Translations under genes and position numbers: made by a program | Part shown: in pieces, positions 1 through 5,150 of the stretch | Layout of the letters: the number at the start of each line of letters is the position of its first letter | Position numbering within the stretch: the first letter of the stretch is position 1 | Notes under the pieces: generated by a model | What the model was told of the DNA's origin: nothing | The model's database searches: none | Seen by the model: only the letters and a program-made list of their open reading frames with translations | Source of the DNA: Nocardia sp. | Lineage (GTDB): Bacteria > Actinomycetota > Actinomycetes > Mycobacteriales > Mycobacteriaceae | Assembly: GCA_013361595.1 (NCBI GenBank) | Contig: JABFXT010000633.1 | Coordinates: 1-5,150, forward strand | Length of the DNA: 5,150 nucleotides | Direction: 5' to 3'

Positions 1-1
1 G

Positions 2-97
2 AAGCGGGGGGTTTCGCGGTTCCGGTCGGTGAAGGAGTGTGCCGAGTGGGTGGTGCGACAACTGGAGGAAGCCGGCTACACCACCACCGCACACTGA
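2..97 (+). CDS. 3' end of an upstream gene, possibly a truncated TIR-domain protein
   Basis: An open frame enters from the left edge and ends at TGA 95-97, giving 31 visible residues. The stretch CAEWVVRQLEEAGYTTT looks like helix A and the start of strand B of bacterial TIR domains, which typically read roughly AEWIAWxLEEAGY followed by a QAWDF-like segment. Here the stop falls two residues after the resemblance ends, and neither of the other two frames downstream shows the expected continuation. Intact TIR domains run about 130 residues and act as NAD-consuming or scaffold modules, often in defence or signalling proteins. What is seen is the open frame and the local motif; the TIR assignment is inference from one short stretch. 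It could be a decayed TIR gene, a frameshifted gene, or an unrelated C-terminal helix. No T-rich terminator follows, and the 245 bases to the next gene hold nothing else I can support. Confidence 0.4.
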   Translation, partial: KRGVSRFRSVKECAEWVVRQLEEAGYTTTAH

Positions 98-329
98 TCC
101 GGTTCGACACCTCCACTGCCTACGTCTCCAGGCCGGCCTGGGCGGACGGAGTCGAGCCGGTACGTCCGAAGCGGGGCCGGTGTATCCGGAGGTGAGCGGG
201 TATGTGGGTGCCGGGGCCGGGTCGGCCGGTGGTCGGCGAGTCGGTCGCTGCCGCAGGTCTGTCGACGCTCCGGGGCCGGTTCGGGACCGGGCGTGTTTGT
301 CGAGCCGCAGCCGGGGAAATACCGCGGCC

Positions 330-335
330 AGGAGG
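330..335 (+). promoter_or_regulatory. Strong ribosome binding site for the 343-699 gene
   Basis: AGGAGG is a perfect anti-Shine-Dalgarno match, seven bases before ATG 343. It fixes the start of the small membrane protein at 343 and argues against the in-frame upstream ATG at 202, whose added 47 residues are Gly/Arg/Pro-rich and look non-coding. Confidence 0.8.
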
Positions 336-342
336 CCCGATC

Positions 343-699
343 ATGACCGACGACGCGGAGAAACGCTGGCCCGACGACGGGAGCTTCCGCCGGGCGGTGC
401 GCTATGTGCTGGCTGTGCTCGGAGTCGCGGCGCTGGTCTGTGCGGTCGCCGCGGTCTGGGCGGCGACGGGGCGGTGCCGGGACGCCGACGCGCTGCTGTG
501 CGATACGGGCGCTCGGATCGCGGTCCTGTTCGGGCCCGGTCTGGTCTTGCTGGCGGGCGGCGTCGGGGCCTTCGTGGAGACGATCCGGGTCTGGCGGCGG
601 GAGGGGCCCTGGCCGATCTGGCAGGGAGCGGGCTGGTTCCTGTTCTTGATCATGCTCTTCTACCTCGGAATGGGCGCGAGCACAGTACCCGCGGACTGA
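343..699 (+). CDS. Small three-span membrane protein of unknown function
   Basis: The product has 118 residues and I do not recognise a named family. It starts with a short charged, hydrophilic N-terminus (residues 1-20, MTDDAEKRW...). Three hydrophobic segments follow, at about 21-42, 59-81 and 93-112. The loop between the first and second spans carries two cysteines (C45 and C53) with Arg and Asp residues. The loop between the second and third is basic and Trp/Pro-rich (residues 82-93, with R82, R85, R86, W84, W90 and W93). By the positive-inside rule this basic loop should be cytoplasmic, which places the C45/C53 loop outside and the N-terminus inside; the two cysteines could then form a disulfide. 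The start is set by the AGGAGG at 330-335. Gaps of about 245 and 158 bases separate it from its neighbours, so it is probably transcribed alone. It is likely a small actinobacterial integral membrane protein; no enzymatic or transport motif is visible. Confidence 0.8.
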   Translation: MTDDAEKRWPDDGSFRRAVRYVLAVLGVAALVCAVAAVWAATGRCRDADALLCDTGARIAVLFGPGLVLLAGGVGAFVETIRVWRREGPWPIWQGAGWFLFLIMLFYLGMGASTVPAD

Positions 700-716
700 C
701 CGGCGCTGCCCGCCGG
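700..716 (+). terminator. GC-rich hairpin directly after the small membrane protein gene
   Basis: CCGGCG (700-705) and CGCCGG (711-716) form a perfect six-base-pair stem with a five-base loop, beginning on the base after stop codon 697-699. There is no T-tract. Actinobacterial intrinsic terminators often lack one, so a terminator role is plausible, but short GC palindromes are common by chance in DNA this rich in G and C. Confidence 0.35.
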
Positions 717-857
717 GCCGGGTGCCCCCGCGCTGGTGAGGGCAACCGCCCGGTAGCCCTGCTAACTCACCGTCACCTGTGGCAGACTCTCGAGGAATGC
801 TCGGACTACGGCCGCTCGCGACCGTGCGCGGAAGGTGATGCGGGAATTGAGATCGCG

Positions 858-2384
858 ATGGATCTGATCGCCATCGAGGGCCGGGTGGCCGCAGACCGGA
901 TCGCGGCGCGTGACCGGACGCCGGAGGCCGAACTCCAGCTGGCCAGCACTCTGTGTGAGCTCGCCTCGGCCTATCTGGCCACCCAGACCGACGGTTCGGT
1001 GCGCAACCGGGTCGCCGGCGCCCTGGAGCCCGCACAGGAAGCGGTGATGATCCGGCTCCGGTGGTTCACTTCCGGCCATGTGTCGGCGGTATTCGCCAAC
1101 CAGGTCCAGGACACGCTGCGGCTGCTGGAGCAGGCCGCCCGCGCCATCGGGCATCGCGAACTCGCCACGGCCACCATCCGCGACGCCTGTAACGCGTATA
1201 CCCGGGTGGCGCACGATCATCCCAACGCGGCGGGTGTCTGCGCGGACGGTCTGTCGAAATGCGGTGTGTGGCTGTGCCGGTTGGATCCGGGCGCGGCCGT
1301 GGTGGCCACCGATGAAGCGGTCCGGATCCGGGCCGGGCTGTTCGAGGCCGATGCCGAACAGTCGCGGAAATATCTCGCCACCCTGAACACCCTGCTGCGC
1401 ACTCTCATGGTGGGCCGGCAGCGGAAGCAGGCGGTGGCCATGTATCGCGAACGCTATACCGCGCTCACCACCGCGGCCATGGCAGCACAGCTGCGGAATC
1501 TGAAGATCGAGGAGATCGGCTTCACGAACAAGACGCAGTCGGCCCTGCGCAAGCTGGAATGCCGGACCCTCGAACGGGCCGGTTATCTGACCCAGCAACA
1601 GATCCTGTATCAGAGCGCGGGCGATCTGGCCACGATCGAGGAGATCAACTGGCAGCTCGCGCTGATCGGCCTGAAACCGCTGGTCGCCGGCGCGATGCCG
1701 GACCAACCGGCCAGGCCGGTGGAGATCGGCTCCTCGTTCGGGGCGCTGAATGTGCTCTGCTCGTCTCCCGACGCGCTGGAGCAGGTGCGCGAGGCAATCG
1801 TCGCCGCGTACTCCGCGGCCGGTGCCGAACCGGTGGACATCAACACCGCCTACGGGGTGGACAAGGCACATTGGGGCACCCGGGATCCGCAGCTCAACGC
1901 CGCCGCCGAACTCGGTGAGGACATCGTCCTCGTCGAGCGGATGTCGGGTAGCTGGATCGCGGTGAAGAGCCTGAAATGGGAGCTCACGCCGGTCGCGAAG
2001 AATCCGCTGGCGCTGGCCCTTTCGCACCAGTGGCCGGTGTTGAGCGTGACGAGTACCGAGAACCTGGCCTACGAGTTGTGCTGGTACGAGCAGGGCGCGG
2101 CCACCCAGTACGCCGCACTCGGCCGCCCCGCCGAACCGGTGGCGCTGGATACGCCGCTGGCGCCGTTGGATTTCGGCAAGCTCGCGGACTACGGCGCGGA
2201 TTACGCCTCGGAGACACAGATCCGTTCCGCGTTCGGTAACGCCGTCATGTTCGCCAAGCTCACCGAGCTCCCGGCCAGCGGTATCCGGCAGGCCGCCGAG
2301 GCCGGGCCGCTGGCCGGATACGGCGAGCGGGTGCTGTGTTTCCGGGTGACGGCCGCCCACCGCCCGGCGGTTACGCGCGGGTAG
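858..2384 (+). CDS. Two-domain protein: helical TPR-like N-terminal half and uncharacterised C-terminal domain
   Basis: The product has 508 residues with no signal peptide or membrane segment, so it is probably cytosolic. Residues 1 to about 275 look almost entirely alpha-helical, with spaced Ala/Leu/Tyr patterns like degenerate TPR repeats (for example AVVATDEAVRIRAGLF, followed by LNTLLRTLMVGRQRKQAVAMY). A Pro-rich linker at about 277-288 leads to a C-terminal domain (about 289-505) that alternates strand- and helix-like stretches, including DINTAYGVDKAHW (327-339) and repeated Trp, Tyr and acidic residues. I do not recognise this domain. ATG 858 is chosen because no ATG, GTG or TTG lies in frame between the previous stop at 699 and 858, and the open frame further upstream is an Arg/Gly-rich shadow of the membrane-protein gene. 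The ribosome site is weak (GGGA about 12 bases upstream). TPR-type repeats usually bind partner proteins, so a scaffold or regulatory role is a guess. The C-terminal domain could be a ligand- or protein-binding module; no catalytic motif is evident. Confidence 0.82.
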   Translation: MDLIAIEGRVAADRIAARDRTPEAELQLASTLCELASAYLATQTDGSVRNRVAGALEPAQEAVMIRLRWFTSGHVSAVFANQVQDTLRLLEQAARAIGHRELATATIRDACNAYTRVAHDHPNAAGVCADGLSKCGVWLCRLDPGAAVVATDEAVRIRAGLFEADAEQSRKYLATLNTLLRTLMVGRQRKQAVAMYRERYTALTTAAMAAQLRNLKIEEIGFTNKTQSALRKLECRTLERAGYLTQQQILYQSAGDLATIEEINWQLALIGLKPLVAGAMPDQPARPVEIGSSFGALNVLCSSPDALEQVREAIVAAYSAAGAEPVDINTAYGVDKAHWGTRDPQLNAAAELGEDIVLVERMSGSWIAVKSLKWELTPVAKNPLALALSHQWPVLSVTSTENLAYELCWYEQGAATQYAALGRPAEPVALDTPLAPLDFGKLADYGADYASETQIRSAFGNAVMFAKLTELPASGIRQAAEAGPLAGYGERVLCFRVTAAHRPAVTRG

Positions 2385-2408
2385 CAACCCGTCTCGCGCG
2401 GTCCCGCG
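2374..2408 (+). terminator. Possible terminator hairpin overlapping the stop of the TPR-like gene
   Basis: Two competing structures surround stop codon 2382-2384. CGCG-CGGGT (2374-2382) can pair with ACCCG (2387-2391) and CGCG (2395-2398) across an AGCA loop, with TCT bulged. Alternatively, CGCGGG (2376-2381) pairs with CCCGCG (2403-2408). An A/T-richer stretch (AATAAA) follows, but there is no T run. It is a reasonable site for transcription to end before the separate cvnA promoter region, but the evidence is structural only. Confidence 0.3.
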
Positions 2409-2471
2409 AATAAACCGTAACGACCCGGCTTCTGATCCCGAAAAGAATGCCTGGTGAGAGTAGTAGTTTTC

Positions 2472-2501
2472 GAGACTGAAACGTATTGCTTTCGCTAATG
2501 T
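2472..2501 (+). promoter_or_regulatory. Putative promoter of the conservon operon
   Basis: The stretch at about 2441-2500 is markedly richer in A and T than the rest of the window. TAATGT (2496-2501) fits the actinobacterial -10 pattern TAnnnT. GAGACT (2472-2477) shares the central GAC of the -35 consensus TTGACA, with an 18-base spacer. Transcription starting near 2508 would leave a leader of about 110 bases before GTG 2615. The -35 match is weak, and an alternative sigma factor or a different start is possible. Confidence 0.3.
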
Positions 2502-2523
2502 CTGGGACCGAAGCACGATGCAT

Positions 2524-2548
2524 TGCCGGGAGACCCGCAGTGCCGGGA
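2524..2548 (+). repeat. Short direct repeat in the cvnA leader
   Basis: TGCCGGGA occurs at 2524-2531 and again at 2541-2548, a spacing of 17 bases, between the putative promoter and the start codon. A small CGGG-AGA-CCCG hairpin (2527-2537) lies inside the first copy. It could be a regulator binding site or part of a structured leader, but eight-base repeats made mostly of G and C are not rare here. Confidence 0.25.
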
Positions 2549-2614
2549 TAGTTGGGCGGTGAGCGGGACCGATGATGGCGTTCGCGCGCATCCCCGGGAA
2601 CGAGTTGATCTACT

Positions 2615-5053
2615 GTGTCCAAGCGGCTGCCACTCCCCGAATTCGTTCGGACCTCCCGTTCCAGACCGAGCCGAACGCGCGGCCGCGTCGGTATCCGGAC
2701 GCGTCTGCTCGCCATCGTTCTCATCACCAGTGTCGCCCTGCTGGCGATCGGGGTCGGCGCGGCGGCATATCTGGTGAATTCCGGTCGCAAGGCCCAGGAA
2801 TGGGCCGATCTGGCCAGTAGCACCACCACGCCCGCCATCCTCATGGTGCAGGGGCTGGAAGAGGAACGGCGGCTGTCGCTGCTGTATCTGGCGGGCGACC
2901 CCGAGGCGCCGGCCGCACTTCTGGACGCACGGAAGCGCTCCGATATCGCCCTGGCCGATGTCACCGCCAAGGGCGATGCGGCCCAGCGGCTCGATCCCGA
3001 CGGGTCGGCGGGACAGATCGAGGGCTATCGCAAACTCTTCGAGGCTGTACCGAATCTGCGCGCGGCCATCGATGCTCGCGCGATCCCGCGCGAGGACGCG
3101 TTCGGATTCTTCAGTTCGGTCATCGAAACCATCATCGGAGCCTCGGTTCTGGCGGCCCGGGTCGCGCCGGACGCCGGTGTCGGTATCGCGCTCAACTACG
3201 GTGTCGAACCGTTGCGGGCGGCCGAGTCGCTGTCCAAGGCCGATACCCTGGGCGCTGTCGCACTGACGCTGGGTGAGCTGACCGATGTACAGCTGCTCGA
3301 ATTCAACCGGCAGGTCGGTGAATTCCGGGGCGAGGTGGCATATTCGGCCACCCTGCTGAAGGGCGAGCGGCTCGCCCAGTTGCAGGCGCTCACCGCGTCG
3401 CCGGCCTGGCACCGGCTGATCGCCATGCAGGACGCCGTCATGGTGCGCGGCCCGATAGCGGCCGATGACGCGGAGTCCGGCAGCAGCACGAGTGAACGCA
3501 GTGGCACCCGTACCGGTTCCGGCTACGGCACCGACGACGAGTCCGCGGATTCCGATCTGCCCGCCCTGCCCCTGACCGTCGCCGATTGGCAGCGGGCCTC
3601 CGGTGAAGTGGTGTCGGCCCTGCTGAAGCTCTGGGAGGGCCAGAGCGCCGACGCCCACGCCATCGGTCGCGCCCAGGGCGCCGATACCGCGAACGGATCG
3701 CTGGCCGGCGGCGCCGCGGTACTGCTCATCACCGGCTTGGCCTTCCTCGCCGCCCTGCTGCTGGCGAATCGCTTCATCGCCCGTATGCGCCATCTGCGCG
3801 ACGACACCCTGGAACTCGCCGACCAGCGGTTGCCCGACATCATGGCGCGCCTCGACCGGGGCGAGCAGGTCGATTCGGCCGCCGAAGTGGCGCGGCTGGA
3901 CTTCGGTACCGATGAACTCGGCGAGGTGGCCGACGCGTTCAACCGTGCCCAGGTGGCCGCGGTCTCCGCGGCGGTCGCCGAAGCGCAGACGCGGGCCGGT
4001 TTCCACACCGTCTTCCTCAATATCGCCCACCGCAACCAGCTGGCCGTGCACCGCCAGCTCTCGCTGCTGGACAAGGCCGAACGGCAGGAGGAGAACGCCG
4101 ATCAGCTCGAACTCCTCTTCCAGCTCGACCATCTCGCCACCCGCGCCCGGCGCCACGCCGAGAACCTGATCGTGCTCGGCGGCGAACAATCGGGCCGCCG
4201 CTGGCGCAATCCGGTCCCGCTGTGGGAACTGATCCGCGGTGCCGTCGCGGAAAGCCTGGACTACACCCGGATCCACACCGGACGTGTTCCCGATGTCCTG
4301 ATCGCGGGCAAGGCCGTAGCCGACCTGATCCATCTGCTCGCGGAGCTGATGGACAATGCGACCGCGTTCTCGCCCCCCGAATCCCAGGTCGAGGTCTCGG
4401 CGACGGTTGTCGGCAAGGGTGTGGCGGTCGAGGTCGCGGATCAGGGCCTCGGGATGTCCGAGGAGGAGATCGCCGAGCGCAATACCCTGCTGGCCGAACC
4501 ACCGGATTTCGGGGTCGCCGCGCTCACCGGTGACACCCGGCTCGGACTGTTCGTGGTCGCCACCCTGGCCGCCCGCCACGGTGTCACGGTGCGCCTGACC
4601 GATTCGGTGTACGGCGGGATCAAAGCCATCGCGCTGATCCCGACCGCGCTCACCGAATCCGGCGGGTCCGACCGGTCCGCGCGGCCGGCGCTCGAACCGG
4701 CCGCGGCGCCGGCACCGGCAGCGGTAGGCCACGGCGCCGACCGGTCCGACCACGCCCCCGACAACGCACCGCACGGATCGACGGGCGCCCACCCGGTGAC
4801 CGTGATCTCGAAACCGCGGCCGGACGAGGGGCCCCGACCGGCGTTGCCGCGCCGCCGGCGGCAGTCCGCCGACGCGGATACCGGGGTGATTCCGATCGTC
4901 GATCTGCCACCCACTCGCACGCCGGAACAGGCCCGGAATCTCATGTCCGCCATCGAGGGCGGCACCCGCAACGGCCGCCGGCCCCACAACGGCTCTCCCA
5001 CAACCGATCGCACTCGAGAAGAAGGCACCGATGACGACTCCTCCGCGTACTGA
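2615..5053 (+). CDS. cvnA: Conservon sensor histidine kinase (CvnA-like) with NIT sensor domain
   Basis: The 812-residue membrane kinase has these parts in order: a basic cytoplasmic N-terminus; TM1 (about 31-54); an extracytoplasmic NIT-type region with the characteristic LEEERRLSLLYLAG (81-94) and ARKRSD; an acidic Ser/Gly-rich insert (about 284-314); TM2 (about 364-384); a HAMP segment (385-448); and a dimerisation region with H472 in NIAHRNQ and H506 in LDHLATR. The HATPase_c domain follows, with the N box ELMDNATAFSPP (from 577), the G1 box DQGLGM (609-614) and the G2 box LGLFVV (643-648). A disordered Pro/Ala-rich tail (about 670-812) carries RRRR (746-749) and RTPEQARNLMSAIEGG (768-783). 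In conservons the kinase is thought to sense an external cue and control a Roadblock/DUF742/GTPase complex at the membrane. GTG 2615 is the only start option before TM1: an in-frame TGA at 2606-2608 blocks extension. Its ribosome site is weak (GGGAA 2597-2601 region). It overlaps the next gene by 23 bases, so the two are translated from one mRNA. The ligand is unknown; nitrate or nitrite is suggested only by the domain's name. Confidence 0.93.
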   Translation: MSKRLPLPEFVRTSRSRPSRTRGRVGIRTRLLAIVLITSVALLAIGVGAAAYLVNSGRKAQEWADLASSTTTPAILMVQGLEEERRLSLLYLAGDPEAPAALLDARKRSDIALADVTAKGDAAQRLDPDGSAGQIEGYRKLFEAVPNLRAAIDARAIPREDAFGFFSSVIETIIGASVLAARVAPDAGVGIALNYGVEPLRAAESLSKADTLGAVALTLGELTDVQLLEFNRQVGEFRGEVAYSATLLKGERLAQLQALTASPAWHRLIAMQDAVMVRGPIAADDAESGSSTSERSGTRTGSGYGTDDESADSDLPALPLTVADWQRASGEVVSALLKLWEGQSADAHAIGRAQGADTANGSLAGGAAVLLITGLAFLAALLLANRFIARMRHLRDDTLELADQRLPDIMARLDRGEQVDSAAEVARLDFGTDELGEVADAFNRAQVAAVSAAVAEAQTRAGFHTVFLNIAHRNQLAVHRQLSLLDKAERQEENADQLELLFQLDHLATRARRHAENLIVLGGEQSGRRWRNPVPLWELIRGAVAESLDYTRIHTGRVPDVLIAGKAVADLIHLLAELMDNATAFSPPESQVEVSATVVGKGVAVEVADQGLGMSEEEIAERNTLLAEPPDFGVAALTGDTRLGLFVVATLAARHGVTVRLTDSVYGGIKAIALIPTALTESGGSDRSARPALEPAAAPAPAAVGHGADRSDHAPDNAPHGSTGAHPVTVISKPRPDEGPRPALPRRRRQSADADTGVIPIVDLPPTRTPEQARNLMSAIEGGTRNGRRPHNGSPTTDRTREEGTDDDSSAY
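5021..5025 (+). promoter_or_regulatory. Ribosome binding site for cvnB inside the cvnA coding region
   Basis: GAAGG, in the purine run AGAAGAAGG, lies five bases before ATG 5031 and within the last codons of the kinase gene. It is stronger than the kinase's own site, which would favour higher output of the Roadblock protein than of the kinase from the shared mRNA. Confidence 0.65.
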
Positions 5054-5150
5054 TCTGAGCTGGCTGCTGGAAGAACTGGTGAGCGGATTGCCGGACGCCG
5101 AATCCGCGGTCCTGCTCTCCACCGACGGGCTGCTGATGGGGCATTCGGCG
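5031..5150 (+). CDS. cvnB: Roadblock/LC7 domain protein (CvnB-like), 5' part only
   Basis: Forty residues are visible before the window ends; family members are usually about 130-145 residues. The sequence from DLSWLLEELV (residues 8-17) through VLLSTDGLLMGHS (residues 27-39) is the typical start of conservon Roadblock/LC7 proteins: a first helix, then a beta hairpin carrying the S-x-DGLL motif. Roadblock proteins form dimeric platforms, and in bacteria the MglB relative acts on the small GTPase MglA. In conservons CvnB is thought to couple the kinase to the CvnD GTPase. The ATG has a good ribosome site and overlaps the kinase gene by 23 bases, the usual tight conservon arrangement. DUF742 (cvnC) and GTPase (cvnD) genes are expected next but lie outside the window. 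Confidence 0.9.
   Translation, partial: MTTPPRTDLSWLLEELVSGLPDAESAVLLSTDGLLMGHSA

Noticed and set aside
145..168. GGACG/CGTCC inverted pair in the gap before the small membrane protein.
   Set aside because: Only five base pairs with a loop of about 14 bases in GC-rich DNA; expected by chance and not placed near a start or stop.
202..342. Longer version of the small membrane protein starting at ATG 202.
   Set aside because: The extra 47 residues are Gly/Pro/Arg-rich without a good ribosome site, whereas ATG 343 has a perfect AGGAGG at the ideal distance.
39..857. Upstream extension of the TPR-like gene's open frame back to position 39, which would give a 781-residue protein.
   Set aside because: The added part is Arg/Gly-rich low-quality sequence, overlaps the well-supported membrane-protein gene in another frame, and has no start with a ribosome site; normal composition begins at about ATG 858.
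762..2591. A 609-codon minus-strand open frame opposite the TPR-like gene.
   Set aside because: Same antisense artefact: Arg/Gly/His-rich, no recognisable domain, and it runs across the intergenic region and the putative conservon promoter.
2572..2820. A short + strand frame starting at ATG 2572 that runs into the kinase gene.
   Set aside because: It overlaps the kinase's N-terminus and TM1 in another frame, has no recognisable features, and its composition fits an out-of-frame reading.
2495..5122. An 875-codon open frame on the minus strand opposite the conservon genes, rich in Arg, Gly, Gln and His.
   Set aside because: It is the antisense shadow of the kinase gene, a usual artefact of strong G/C third-position bias; the + strand protein has clear domains and motifs, and this one has none.

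Overview
The window is high-GC DNA with the codon bias typical of Actinomycetota: G or C dominates third codon positions, and long spurious ORFs run antisense to the real genes. The protein content, above all the first two genes of a 'conservon' signalling operon, points to a mycolic-acid actinomycete. A Nocardia-like genome is my best guess, but this is inferred from style and gene content and not from a database match. All genes I can support lie on the + strand.

Layout. (1) Positions 2-97 hold the last 31 codons of a gene that begins before the window. Its final residues resemble the first helix of a bacterial TIR domain, and the stop comes right after it, so it may be a decayed remnant. 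(2) After about 245 bases with no gene comes a 118-residue membrane protein with three predicted transmembrane segments (343-699), preceded by a perfect AGGAGG ribosome binding site. A short GC hairpin directly follows its stop. (3) After a 158-base gap comes a 508-residue cytosolic protein (858-2384) with an alpha-helical, TPR-like N-terminal half and a distinct C-terminal alpha/beta-looking domain of unknown function. (4) A 230-base gap that includes an AT-richer stretch, unusual for this window, holds a plausible promoter. (5) A sensor histidine kinase of the CvnA type (2615-5053) follows: TM1, an extracytoplasmic NIT-type sensor domain, TM2, HAMP, a degenerate dimerisation region, a HATPase_c domain and a long disordered tail ending in a conserved motif. 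(6) Its 3' end overlaps by 23 bases the start of a Roadblock/LC7 protein of the CvnB type (5031 to beyond the window).

The last two genes work together. In the conservon systems of Streptomyces (cvn) and mycobacteria (the locus that includes mfpB), a CvnA membrane kinase, a CvnB Roadblock protein, a CvnC DUF742 protein and a CvnD small GTPase are encoded in one operon and are thought to form a membrane-associated, G-protein-like signalling complex. The window ends 120 bases into cvnB, so cvnC and cvnD are predicted but not seen. The three upstream genes are each separated by gaps and show no clear functional link with the conservon. I see no CRISPR array, tRNA, rRNA or insertion sequence. The conservon is a known kind of system; the least explained item is the two-domain protein at 858-2384.
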